The notes beneath the pieces were generated by a model. That model was not told the DNA's origin, did not search any database, and saw nothing but the letters and a program-made list of their open reading frames with translations. Positions 17,589-27,228 of a stretch of 64,000 bases of DNA are shown here, piece by piece. This DNA comes from Lachnoclostridium edouardi (GTDB lineage Bacteria; Bacillota; Clostridia; Lachnospirales; Lachnospiraceae), in assembly GCF_900240245.1 (NCBI RefSeq), contig NZ_OESQ01000001.1:469725-533724 (forward strand). Direction: 5' to 3'. The translations under genes and the position numbers were made by a program. Every line of letters begins with the position of its first letter. Positions within the stretch are counted from its first letter, which is position 1.

Positions 17589-19262
17589 TTAACTTATTCC
17601 TTTTTCTTCCAGAATACCAGTGATTTCCTCCAGATTTTTCTTTCCAAAATACACATCCTGGTTGTTAATAATCATACAGGGAACACTCATCACTTTATAT
17701 TTACTTTTTAATTCCGGATAATGCATAAGATCAATCATTTCTCCTGTAATATTGGGAGAGATGGAAGCAGCCTTCTGCACTGCCATTACTACTTCCGGGC
17801 ACATAGTGCATGACAAAGAAACTAAAACCTTTACATTTATTTTTTTATTAATGGATATTAACCGCTGTTTTAGCCCCTGATCTATTCCCTGTCCCGGACC
17901 TGCCACATTATATAAAGCTATAATGAAAGAATTAAATTCATGGCCTCCCGGCACTCCATGAAACAGAATGTTTCCTTCTTCCTGGCCTTCCCACTGTAAA
18001 ATAAAAGCCGGGAACAGCTGTCCTTCTGCCTCTCTTCTCTTTTTTTCCTCCCCCTCCACCTGGTGTCTTATATAAATTACTTTATCTGTTACTTCTTCTA
18101 TTTCTTTTAAAAAGTTGTCCATTTCTCCGGCCAGGGGACTGTCGTCTAACTCTCCTTTAATTACAGCTTTTCCTTCAAATTTAGAAAACAAGGCCTGCAG
18201 CTGCTGCCTGATTTCTTCTGACAAAAATCCATTTGACTCACTTGGTTCCTCTACAACGGAATCCTTTTCTTTTTTCGGTTTTCCCCTTTCAATATGAAAT
18301 TCAGGAATATTCAGCTTCTCATGGATTTGGGACACATGCTTTTCCAGAGACGTAGCTGCAGTTGCTCCGTCGGACACGGCTGTAACTACCTGCCGTAAAT
18401 TTTTCACGCATACATCTCCCGCCCCATATACGCCTTCTACACTTGTTTTCTGGTTTTCATCTGTAATTAAATAGCCTTGAGAATTGCATTCTACCGCCCC
18501 GTTTAGCCACTTAGTATTTGGCACATAACCGGCGAAAACAAAAACTCCAATACCTTCTCCCTTTTCACTTTTATGAATCCATTCTTCCCCTGTTTTATTA
18601 TCCCGGAATTTGGCAAAGGAAACAACTCCGTCTCCGCCTACTTCCACAATTTCTGTGTGAAACTTTACTTCAATCTTTTCTTCGTCCCAGATTTTATCTG
18701 AAACTGTTCTGGCGCAAGTAAATTGCTCCTCTCTTACAATCATTGTCACCTTTCTGCCGTATTTTGTAAGAAAGATTCCTTCCTCCACTGCCGCGAACCC
18801 GCCGCCGATTACAAATATTTCCGTATTTGTAAAAAACTCTCCGTCGCAGGTTGCGCAATAGGCTACGCCTCTGCCCTGAAATCTTTTTTCTCCTTTAAAA
18901 CCAAGCTTTCTGGGATTGGCCCCTGTTGCCAGAACAACTCCCAAGGCTTTATATTCCCCGGCAGTGGTATAAATTGTTTTAACGTCTTTTTCCAGCTCCA
19001 TATTCAAAACCTCGGCCATTACAAATTCAGCCCCAAAGCTTTCCGCCTGAGCTTTCATAGCCTGTGTCAGCTCTGTCCCACTGGTTTTTTCCACACCTGG
19101 ATAATTTACGATTTCTGATGTAATTGTAATCTGACCGCCTATTTTCTCCTTTTCCGCCACCAGCACCTTATACTTGGCTCTGGCCATATAAATAGCGGCG
19201 GACAGGCCTGCCGGCCCGCCTCCTACAATTACTACGTCATACATATTTTCACTGTTAAACAT
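17589..19262 (-). CDS. TrxR-like flavoprotein with C-terminal glutaredoxin-like module (AhpF-type reductase, inverted order)
   Basis: A 557-residue cytoplasmic disulfide reductase. FAD-binding GGGPAG at 14-19, redox CATC at 136-139, NAD(P)-binding GGGFAA at 153-158: a thioredoxin reductase core of about 315 residues. After a charged linker (about 325-350) comes a thioredoxin-fold region with CTMC at 485-488, resembling the N-terminal domain of AhpF. In AhpF this domain precedes the flavoprotein core, so the order is reversed. It follows ahpC with a 24-base gap, and almost certainly reduces AhpC to keep peroxide removal going. Electron donor (NADH or NADPH) cannot be read from sequence. Confidence 0.9.
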   Translation of the reverse strand: MFNSENMYDVVIVGGGPAGLSAAIYMARAKYKVLVAEKEKIGGQITITSEIVNYPGVEKTSGTELTQAMKAQAESFGAEFVMAEVLNMELEKDVKTIYTTAGEYKALGVVLATGANPRKLGFKGEKRFQGRGVAYCATCDGEFFTNTEIFVIGGGFAAVEEGIFLTKYGRKVTMIVREEQFTCARTVSDKIWDEEKIEVKFHTEIVEVGGDGVVSFAKFRDNKTGEEWIHKSEKGEGIGVFVFAGYVPNTKWLNGAVECNSQGYLITDENQKTSVEGVYGAGDVCVKNLRQVVTAVSDGATAATSLEKHVSQIHEKLNIPEFHIERGKPKKEKDSVVEEPSESNGFLSEEIRQQLQALFSKFEGKAVIKGELDDSPLAGEMDNFLKEIEEVTDKVIYIRHQVEGEEKKRREAEGQLFPAFILQWEGQEEGNILFHGVPGGHEFNSFIIALYNVAGPGQGIDQGLKQRLISINKKINVKVLVSLSCTMCPEVVMAVQKAASISPNITGEMIDLMHYPELKSKYKVMSVPCMIINNQDVYFGKKNLEEITGILEEKGIS

Positions 19263-19286
19263 ACTACCTCCGCCGCCAGATTTTTC

Positions 19287-19850
19287 TTACAGTAAACCTA
19301 CCAGGTCCAGGCTGGGCTTTAATGTTTCTGCCCCTGGTTGCCATTTAGCCGGGCACACCTGATCTCCATGCTCCGCCACAAACTGAGAGGCCTGAACTCT
19401 TCTGAATAATTCGTCTGCGTTTCTGCCTACATTGCCGGCAATTACCTCGTAAGCCACAATTTTGCCTTCTGGATTTACTATAAAGCTTCCTCTTTCTGCC
19501 ATTCCGCTTTCTTCAATCATAACCTGAAAATCTCTGGCCAGCTTTCCTGTAGGATCTGCTAACATTGGGTACTCAATGGCCTGAATTGTTTTTGAAGCAT
19601 CGTGCCATGCCTTGTGCACAAAATGGCTATCGCAGGATACGCTGTAAATCTCACAATTTATTTCCTTAAACTCTTTATATTTCTCAGCTAAATCTTTTAG
19701 TTCCGTTGGGCAAACAAAAGTAAAATCTGCAGGATAAAAGAAAAATACAGACCATTTTCCTAAAATATCTGCTTTATTTACTTCCTTAAATTCTCCGCCC
19801 ACATAAGCTTGTACTGTAAATTCATTAATCTCTTTTCCAATAAGGGACAT
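19287..19850 (-). CDS. ahpC: Peroxiredoxin AhpC
   Basis: A 187-residue typical 2-Cys peroxiredoxin that reduces hydrogen peroxide and organic peroxides. Peroxidatic Cys47 lies in FTFVCPTEL and resolving Cys166 in DQVCPAKW; length matches enterobacterial AhpC. AGGAGG precedes the start. It is the first gene of an ahpC-reductase operon and has its own promoter with a large palindrome directly downstream of the -10 box. Confidence 0.96.
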   Translation of the reverse strand: MSLIGKEINEFTVQAYVGGEFKEVNKADILGKWSVFFFYPADFTFVCPTELKDLAEKYKEFKEINCEIYSVSCDSHFVHKAWHDASKTIQAIEYPMLADPTGKLARDFQVMIEESGMAERGSFIVNPEGKIVAYEVIAGNVGRNADELFRRVQASQFVAEHGDQVCPAKWQPGAETLKPSLDLVGLL

Positions 19851-19923
19851 ATAATACCTCCTATTTTCACTGTACTTTTTTCTGTTGAAAAAACTTAAAA
19901 AAAAATAAATCTATAAAGTTGCC

Positions 19924-19984
19924 ACATAGTTAGTCTTAACTAACTATGTAAGAGCATTTTAACAGAATTTAAAAATAATTTCAA
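19924..19984 (-). promoter_or_regulatory. ahpC promoter with palindromic operator
   Basis: Minus strand TTGAAA (complement of 19979-19984), 17-base spacer, TAAAAT (complement of 19956-19961). Downstream of the -10 lies an 11-base inverted repeat with a 4-base centre (19924-19949), core AGTTAGT-N4-ACTAACT, covering the start site. The same core sits at the same place in the eno promoter. It does not look like a PerR box. Confidence 0.8.
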
Positions 19985-20040
19985 CAGGGGAAAAAGAGAC
20001 AATTTATCATTTTGTTTCATAAAAATGCACTTAAAAACAA

Positions 20041-20070
20041 AAAAACGCGGCAAATTTCACCGCGCTTTTT
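20041..20070 (-). terminator. Terminator of the cold-shock gene
   Basis: CGCGG (20046-20050) pairs with CCGCG (20060-20064), flanked by A5 and T5, so it can act on both strands. On minus it follows the csp gene and is trailed by a long T run. Confidence 0.75.
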
Positions 20071-20085
20071 CAGCTTAAAATTTCT

Positions 20086-20301
20086 CTATAAAACAGGAGA
20101 AACGTTAACAGCCTTTAACTTAGAGCTGTCCTTTGGATCTTTTTCTGTATCAAAGAATACCTTCTGCCCGTCCTCCAGGCTTTTAAATCCATTAGATAAA
20201 ATTGAGGAAAAATGCACAAATACATCTTTTCCGCTCATATCATCTGTAATAAACCCAAAACCCTTCTGCGCATTAAACCATTTTACTGTACCGTTATTCA
20301 T
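20086..20301 (-). CDS. Cold-shock protein, CspA family
   Basis: A 71-residue single OB-fold nucleic-acid chaperone. RNP1 KGFGFI at 13-18 and RNP2 VFVHF at 27-31 bind single-stranded RNA or DNA. The start at 20301 ([10 protein letters not shown]) is chosen because TGGAGG lies eight bases before it; a longer frame from 20331 would add ten residues foreign to the family. Stands alone between two terminators. Confidence 0.95.
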   Translation of the reverse strand: MNNGTVKWFNAQKGFGFITDDMSGKDVFVHFSSILSNGFKSLEDGQKVFFDTEKDPKDSSKLKAVNVSPVL

Positions 20302-20344
20302 AATCAGTACCTCCATTTTTTCTATATTCATATTGTATTAGTGA

Positions 20345-20397
20345 GAATAAAAAGAAAAAGCAGAGACAAGGAATTAAAATTATCCTTTATCTCTGCT
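20345..20397 (-). terminator. Terminator downstream of comB
   Basis: AGCAGAGA (20359-20366) pairs with TCTCTGCT (20390-20397), with an inner AAGGA/TCCTT pairing; on the minus strand it is followed by TTTTTCTTTTT. It ends the operon read leftward from marR through comB. Confidence 0.8.
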
Positions 20398-20471
20398 AAG
20401 CTTCAAATCCAAATTAATAACTGGAATCAGTATAACACAGGATTTTCAGTGTGTCAAGGAAATTTTCAGAA

Positions 20472-20504
20472 AAGTCTAAATATTCTGGCAAGTCTAAATA
20501 TTCT
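20472..20504. repeat. Tandem 15-bp repeat at the end of comB
   Basis: AAGTCTAAATATTCT occurs twice (20472-20486, 20490-20504) with an 18-base period, the second copy touching the comB stop codon. A third, degenerate copy follows (AAATCTATAAATATCC). No function is suggested. Confidence 0.6.
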
Positions 20505-21202
20505 TACAAATCTATAAATATCCTTTCTGAAATATGCCTGCCCTGATTGTCTTTTCCGATTTTCAGCACAAATGGAAATTTGCCATATTCAATACACATC
20601 CAGTAATCAGCCTCCGGGTATACATCCTGGGTTTCCTTATTGAAAAAATGTTCCCCTCCGTCTGTCCGCAAAGCCTTTATTCTCTCATCAATAGGAAAAT
20701 CCTGATTCGTCAATATACTTTTTATATATTCGGCGCAAAGAGTATCCTCCTTGGCCTCTCTCACTCCTCCAAAGCCCATGCAGACTAAAGAAACTGTGTC
20801 AGGATTTTTTCTCCTGATATACTCTGCCACAGCCTTGGCATTTACCAGACTCCCTGTTACAATTTCACTGCTGCAAACAGCATTTACAATTCCCTGGGTG
20901 CCGGCGCTGGTGGTGTGAATTAAGGTTTTTCCCTGTACAGATAAATGGGCCAACTGAGAAGGGGAATTGCCCAGGTCAAAGCCCTGGCACATTTTCCCAT
21001 TTCTCTCTCCTGCAAGAAGCGCCTTATGGTCCTCTTTTTTTCTTCTGTAGGCCTCTTCTATATCTCCAACAGGATAAATTTTATCCGCTCCTTCTGCAAA
21101 TGCATAACACTCCAGGGAAAAGGCGCGAAATACGTCGATAATCACCGTCAGTCCTTCTGCCTTTTTAGCTCCTTCTATGCAATGTAAAATCTGGATTTTC
21201 AT
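20504..21202 (-). CDS. 2-phosphosulfolactate phosphatase-like protein (ComB family)
   Basis: A 232-residue ComB-family protein. Seen: VIIDVFRAFS near 20-30 (metal-binding Asp), GFDLGNSP near 74-81, and HTTSAGTQG near 96-104, the family's conserved blocks. In methanogens ComB removes phosphate from 2-phosphosulfolactate in coenzyme M synthesis; in gut Firmicutes the role is unclear. It starts 18 bases after the second ABC exporter gene, so it is likely the last gene of the marR operon. No other coenzyme M genes are in the window. Confidence 0.85.
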   Translation of the reverse strand: MKIQILHCIEGAKKAEGLTVIIDVFRAFSLECYAFAEGADKIYPVGDIEEAYRRKKEDHKALLAGERNGKMCQGFDLGNSPSQLAHLSVQGKTLIHTTSAGTQGIVNAVCSSEIVTGSLVNAKAVAEYIRRKNPDTVSLVCMGFGGVREAKEDTLCAEYIKSILTNQDFPIDERIKALRTDGGEHFFNKETQDVYPEADYWMCIEYGKFPFVLKIGKDNQGRHISERIFIDL

Positions 21203-21220
21203 ATTGACTCCTTCGCTCCA

Positions 21221-23122
21221 TTACTCCAGTTCAAAAGCTCCTGTGTAAAGCTGATAATACTTTCCTTTTTCCTGAATCAGCTTATCATGGCTTCCCCGCT
21301 CAATAATGCGGCCGTGCTCCAGCACCATAATAACGTCGGAGTTTCGCACAGTGGACAGCCGGTGGGCAATTACAAATACAGTTCTTCCGTGCATCAGAGC
21401 ATCCATTCCCCTTTGTACAATCGCCTCTGTTCTTGTATCAATGGAAGAAGTAGCTTCGTCCATAATCATAACAGGAGGATCTGCCACGGCGGCTCTGGCA
21501 ATGGCAAGCAGCTGCCTCTGTCCCTGGGAAAGATTATCCCCATTTCCGGAAATAACAGTTTTATACCCTTCAGGCAGACGGGTAATAAAATCATGGGCTC
21601 CTGCTAATCTGGCCGCTCCAATACACTCCTCGTCAGTAGCATGTAAATTGCCGTAACGAATATTTTCCATTACTGTTCCAGTAAAAAGGTTGGTATCCTG
21701 AAGCACAATTCCTAAAGATCTGCGCAAATCTGCTTTTTTAATCTTGCTGATATCAATGCCGTCGTAGCGTATTTTTCCGTCTGTAATATCATAAAAACGG
21801 TTAATCAGGTTGGTAATGGTTGTTTTTCCCGCCCCTGTAGAACCTACAAAGGCTACCTTGTGGCCTCGCTCTGCATAAAGGGAGATGTCGTGAAGCACTA
21901 TTTTTCCTTTTTCATATCCAAAATCCACATTTTCAAAGCGCACATCCCCTGCCAGTCTTTCATAAGTAATTGTGCCGTCCTTATGAGGATGCTTCCACGC
22001 CCAGACGCCTGTTCTTTCCGCACACTCTCTCAGCTGTCCGTCTTCCTCTTCTGCGTTGACTAAGGTTACATATCCCTGGTCCTCCTCCGGCTCTTCATCC
22101 AGCAAAGTGAAAATACGCTGGGCTCCTGCCATACCCATAACTACCGCGTTAATCTGCTGGGAAACCTGATTAATATTTCCTGCAAACTGTTTTGTCATAT
22201 TTAAAAACGGAACTGCTATGCTGATTCCCATAGGCAGACCGGAAATACTTAAATTAGGCGCTTTCACAGCCAGCAGTAAACCGCCTGCCAAGGCTACCAC
22301 TACATACAGAATATTTCCAATATTGTTGAGAAGAGGCCCTAAAGTGTTGGCATATTTATTGGCTCTTTCTGCCACCTGGAACAGCTGATCATTAATCTTA
22401 TCAAAATCTTTTTTGCTTTCCTCTTCATGGCAGAATACTTTTACTACCTTCTGCCCATTCATCATTTCCTCTACAAAGCCTTCCACATCTCCTAAGGCGA
22501 TCTGCTGGCGGATAAAGTATTTTGCTGATCCGCCGCCTACTTTCTTAGTTAAGTACAGCATAATTAAAATACCGCAGATAACCACAATAGCCAGCCAAAC
22601 GCTGTAATACAGCATCACGCAGAATACAGTGGTGGATGTAATCGCCGCTATGGTCAGCTGGGGAATACTTTGAGAAATCAGCTGTCTTAAAGTATCAATA
22701 TCATTTATGTAGTAACTCATAATGTCTCCGTGATTATGAGTATCAAAATATTTTACAGGCAGATCCTGCATACCGTTAAACATTTTTTCTCTTAGTTTCT
22801 TTAAGGCTCCCTGTGTAATTACAGCCATCATTCTGCTGTAGGAAAAGGAAGCTATCAAGGATAAAATGTACAGCGCTGCTAAAATACCTGTGAAACGTAG
22901 AATTGTTCCTGAAACACTGTTCCAGTCTCCGCTTTGCCAGCTATTTTCCACAACTGCAATAATGTTCTGCATAAATACGGCGGGAATAGAAGAAATAATC
23001 GCGTTAAATACAATACAGAACAAAACCACAGGCATCATTACAGGGTAAAACTCAAATAATGTTTTTATAATTCTCACCAAGGTTTTTTTCGGTCCCAGCA
23101 CATTCTTTTCTTTATTTTCCAT
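21221..23122 (-). CDS. ABC exporter half-transporter with consensus ATP site
   Basis: A 633-residue exporter: six membrane helices in the first ~320 residues, then an ATPase domain with Walker A GSTGAGKTT, signature LSQGQRQ, and Walker B MIMDEATSSID with the catalytic Glu. A stretch of about 45 residues (including GVWAWKHPHKDG) is inserted between the two domains, as also in the paralogue at 34850. The start at 23122 is chosen because GGGAGGTGAT precedes it; it overlaps the partner gene's end by 11 bases. It forms a heterodimer with the preceding gene product, whose ATP site is degenerate. Substrate unknown, drug or lipid export is typical. Confidence 0.92.
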   Translation of the reverse strand: MENKEKNVLGPKKTLVRIIKTLFEFYPVMMPVVLFCIVFNAIISSIPAVFMQNIIAVVENSWQSGDWNSVSGTILRFTGILAALYILSLIASFSYSRMMAVITQGALKKLREKMFNGMQDLPVKYFDTHNHGDIMSYYINDIDTLRQLISQSIPQLTIAAITSTTVFCVMLYYSVWLAIVVICGILIMLYLTKKVGGGSAKYFIRQQIALGDVEGFVEEMMNGQKVVKVFCHEEESKKDFDKINDQLFQVAERANKYANTLGPLLNNIGNILYVVVALAGGLLLAVKAPNLSISGLPMGISIAVPFLNMTKQFAGNINQVSQQINAVVMGMAGAQRIFTLLDEEPEEDQGYVTLVNAEEEDGQLRECAERTGVWAWKHPHKDGTITYERLAGDVRFENVDFGYEKGKIVLHDISLYAERGHKVAFVGSTGAGKTTITNLINRFYDITDGKIRYDGIDISKIKKADLRRSLGIVLQDTNLFTGTVMENIRYGNLHATDEECIGAARLAGAHDFITRLPEGYKTVISGNGDNLSQGQRQLLAIARAAVADPPVMIMDEATSSIDTRTEAIVQRGMDALMHGRTVFVIAHRLSTVRNSDVIMVLEHGRIIERGSHDKLIQEKGKYYQLYTGAFELE

Positions 23123-24857
23123 CCGTATCACCTCCCTTGTTCTGTGAAGCATATACTTCCTGGTAAATTCCGTTGGTGCTTAACAGCTCTTCGTGAGTTC
23201 CCACTGCCTGAATAGTTCCTCCGTCCATAACCACAATTCTGTCTGCATCCTGAACAGAAGAAACTCTCTGGGCAATAATAATCTTTGTTGTCTCAGGAAT
23301 AAACTCCCTGAAAGCCCGGCGGATTAAAGCATCTGTTTTAGTATCCACCGCGCTGGTAGAGTCGTCTAAAATTAAAACCTTAGGTTTTTTCAGCAAAGCT
23401 CTGGCAATACAAAGACGCTGTTTCTGTCCACCTGAAACGTTAGAACCGCCCTGCTCTATATGGTAATCATAAGTTCCAGGCAGCTGCATAATAAATTCAT
23501 CTGCCTGAGCTAATACGCAGGCTTCCTTCAGCTCCTCATCAGTTGCCTCTTTGTTGCCCCATCTCAGGTTATCCTTAATACTTCCTGAAAATAAAATATT
23601 TTTCTGAAGCACTACTGCAACCTGATTTCTTAAAGTGTCCAGATCATACCTGCGCACATCCAGGCCGCCTACCTTTACCACGCCCTCAGTGGCATCATAG
23701 AGACGGGAAATCAGCTGGATTAAAGAAGACTTGGAAGACCCTGTGCCTCCAATAATGCCAATGGTTTCTCCAGACCGGATATGCAGATTAATATCCGCCA
23801 AAGCCTTTCTTTCAGCCTTTGCAGAATATTTAAAGCCTACGTTTTCAAAGTCAATAGAGCCGTCCCTTACTTCCATTACAGGCTCCTTAGGATTTGCCAA
23901 AGTACTTTCCTCATCTAATACCTCCACAATACGGTGGGCAGATTCATTGGCCAAAGTAATCATTACAAATACCATGGAAACCATCATCAAACTGCTGAGT
24001 ATTTGGAAGCTATATGTAAGCAAGGCGGAAAACTGCCCTACGTCCAAATCTATTCCCCTGGAGGAAATAATCACATAAGAACCTACTGATAATACAAATA
24101 CCATAACTGTGTAAAGACAAAACTGCATCAGGGGATTGTTAAATGCCAGAATCTTTTCAGCCTTAGTAAAGTCCATACACACATCTTCTGCTGCAGCGCC
24201 AAACTTCTTTTTCTCTAAATCCTCTCTTACATAGGATTTCACTACTCTGATACCCTTAATATTTTCCTGAATAGAGTTGTTCAGGTTATCATATTTTTTA
24301 AATACTGCTTTAAACAGCGGCATAGCTGTTTTGATAATGGTAAACAGGCCGATTCCTAAAAGCGGCACTACAAACAAAAAGATACACGCCATTTTCCCGC
24401 CCATAATAAATGCCATTACAAAGGAAAATACCAGCATCAAAGGACATCGGATGGCGATTCTGATAATCATCATATATGCCATCTGCACGTTAGTAATATC
24501 TGTTGTCAGTCTTGTAACTAAAGAAGAGGAAGAAAAGCGGTCAATATTTTCAAAGGAAAATCCCTGAATTCTGTAGAACAGCTCTCTTCTCACATTTCGG
24601 GCAAACCCGCAGGAAGCTGTGGCGCAGGCATAGCCGGCCCCAATTCCAAACACAAGGGACAAAGCCGCCATTGCAATTAAAATCAAACCATATTTTAAAA
24701 GCGTGCCAAACTCTGCCCCTGCCTTAATCTGATTTACTAGCTGCGCAATAATAAAGGGAATAATACACTCCATTACAACTTCCAAAGATACTAACACTGG
24801 AGCCATAATAGATTGCTTTTTATATTCTCCTACACAGCCGGCAAGTTTTCTTATCAT
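23112..24857 (-). CDS. ABC exporter half-transporter with degenerate ATP site
   Basis: A 581-residue exporter, six membrane helices then an ATPase domain. The signature VSGGQKQ is present, but Walker B reads LILDDSTSAVD with Asp in place of the catalytic Glu, as in the degenerate half of heterodimeric exporters such as TM287/288. Unusually, the Walker A reads GGTGSSKSS, with Ser instead of the invariant Gly before Lys. The neighbour at 21221 has the intact site, so together they should form one working transporter. Lies 38 bases downstream of marR in the same operon. Confidence 0.92.
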   Translation of the reverse strand: MIRKLAGCVGEYKKQSIMAPVLVSLEVVMECIIPFIIAQLVNQIKAGAEFGTLLKYGLILIAMAALSLVFGIGAGYACATASCGFARNVRRELFYRIQGFSFENIDRFSSSSLVTRLTTDITNVQMAYMMIIRIAIRCPLMLVFSFVMAFIMGGKMACIFLFVVPLLGIGLFTIIKTAMPLFKAVFKKYDNLNNSIQENIKGIRVVKSYVREDLEKKKFGAAAEDVCMDFTKAEKILAFNNPLMQFCLYTVMVFVLSVGSYVIISSRGIDLDVGQFSALLTYSFQILSSLMMVSMVFVMITLANESAHRIVEVLDEESTLANPKEPVMEVRDGSIDFENVGFKYSAKAERKALADINLHIRSGETIGIIGGTGSSKSSLIQLISRLYDATEGVVKVGGLDVRRYDLDTLRNQVAVVLQKNILFSGSIKDNLRWGNKEATDEELKEACVLAQADEFIMQLPGTYDYHIEQGGSNVSGGQKQRLCIARALLKKPKVLILDDSTSAVDTKTDALIRRAFREFIPETTKIIIAQRVSSVQDADRIVVMDGGTIQAVGTHEELLSTNGIYQEVYASQNKGGDTDGK

Positions 24858-24895
24858 CGTGTATTCTCCTTTCCTCTTAAAGAAGTATTTTGTAT

Positions 24896-25324
24896 CTAAA
24901 ATCCATAGAAATATTTTGCCGCCGCAACTCCGGCTTTTTTCAGCAGTGCCGCAAATATCTCCTTCTCTTCCTCCGACATATCTTCTGTCACCAGTTTCTC
25001 CCAGTCGCCCTCAATCTTTCTGATGCTTTTGTACGCTTCTTCAGCCTTTTTCGTGGGATAAATACGGCTTGTGCGTCTGTCGGCCTCCAAAACTTCCTTT
25101 CTGATATATCCTTCCTTTTCCAGATTATCTAAGGCTCTTGTAATATTGCTGGGGTGAATGTAGATCATGGTTTTCAGTTTGTCCTGGGTGATTCCAGGCT
25201 GTCTGCAGATGTGAACCAGAATTGGGGGATGGCTGCTGTTGATTCCCAAAGGTTTCATTTTGTGGTCCGCATATAAATTGCCTAATCGTCCCAGAACTGC
25301 CAGCCAGTGAAATGTCTGTTTCAT
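24896..25324 (-). CDS. MarR-family transcriptional regulator
   Basis: A 142-residue winged-helix regulator (about 35-110: ITQDKLKTMIYIHPSNITRALDNLEKEGYI, then DRRTSRIYPT wing). The start at 25324 (MKQTFHW) is chosen for AAAGGT at about 9 bases; a longer frame reaching 25441 would cross the promoter and operator. First gene of an operon with two ABC exporter genes and probably comB, the usual layout for a self-regulated multidrug exporter induced by its ligand. Confidence 0.92.
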   Translation of the reverse strand: MKQTFHWLAVLGRLGNLYADHKMKPLGINSSHPPILVHICRQPGITQDKLKTMIYIHPSNITRALDNLEKEGYIRKEVLEADRRTSRIYPTKKAEEAYKSIRKIEGDWEKLVTEDMSEEEKEIFAALLKKAGVAAAKYFYGF

Positions 25325-25361
25325 TTTTTTGACCTTTCTAAACGTCAGAGTATGAGCTAGA

Positions 25362-25401
25362 CAGAAAATACTGAGGCTGCAACAATCCACAGTATTTTCT
25401 G
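25362..25401 (-). repeat. 12-bp inverted repeat in the marR leader
   Basis: CAGAAAATACTG (25362-25373) and CAGTATTTTCTG (25390-25401) are a perfect 12-base inverted repeat with a 16-base loop, located between the marR promoter and start codon. No T run follows, so it is not a plain terminator; an RNA stability or second operator role is possible. Confidence 0.75.
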
Positions 25402-25412
25402 GTCTGCGGTAT

Positions 25413-25445
25413 ATCATACCATAATATAATTGCGGGCGCAACTAT
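25413..25445 (-). promoter_or_regulatory. marR promoter and overlapping MarR operator
   Basis: Minus strand TTGCGC (complement of 25436-25441), 17-base spacer, TATGAT (complement of 25413-25418). A 20-base pseudo-palindrome ATA-N-TTGCG-N2-CGCAA-N-TAT (25426-25445) covers the -35 box, the normal place for MarR autorepression, and also overlaps the stop codon of the upstream Crh-like gene. Confidence 0.75.
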
Positions 25446-25681
25446 TTAAATGTATATTCGTTAATTCTGGAGAGAATTTCATTGGCCTCATTTTGGGAAT
25501 TTTCATGGAGCACTAATCTTAAATGCTGAGCCTGGCTAATAGCTAAAGCCCCCATTAAAGATTTGGCGTCCACCATTCTGTTGCCGCTTACTAAATCGGC
25601 ATTACAGGAAAACTCATTGATTTTCTCCACAAAATTTACAATATCATAAGCCTGACGAAAATTAATAGGTACTTCTATCAT
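25442..25681 (-). CDS. HPr-like protein lacking the active histidine (Crh-like)
   Basis: A 79-residue HPr fold. Ungapped comparison with ordinary HPr places Gln10 where the phosphorylated His15 should be (RQAY instead of HxRPA), while Ser41 in DAKSLMGA matches the regulatory Ser46. This is the same change as in Bacillus Crh, which cannot carry sugar-transport phosphate but acts in CcpA-linked catabolite control. Whether this protein does so is inference. It is divergent from eno and just upstream of marR. A normal HPr (ptsH) lies at 61624. AGGAAG serves as ribosome site. Confidence 0.8.
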   Translation of the reverse strand: MIEVPINFRQAYDIVNFVEKINEFSCNADLVSGNRMVDAKSLMGALAISQAQHLRLVLHENSQNEANEILSRINEYTFK

Positions 25682-25785
25682 TTTTCTACTTCCTTTCTCA
25701 TAATTATTATTTCACTCGTTCCTATTTCCATTTTTGCCCATAAATAAGAAATTTAATCAATACCTTTTATTTTATGAATCAGCAG

Positions 25786-27161
<1,376 letters not shown>

Positions 27162-27170
27162 AATGTAAAA

Positions 27171-27227
27171 AGTGTGGAGAGCTGAAAAACACCTAAAATG
27201 TTTTCAGCTCTTCACACTCTTTTTTTA
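27171..27227 (+). terminator. Bidirectional terminator between eno and the hydrogenase gene
   Basis: A long stem (27171-27188 with 27201-27218, one mismatch) followed by T7 on plus and an AT run on minus. Confidence 0.88.
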
Positions 27228-27228
27228 C

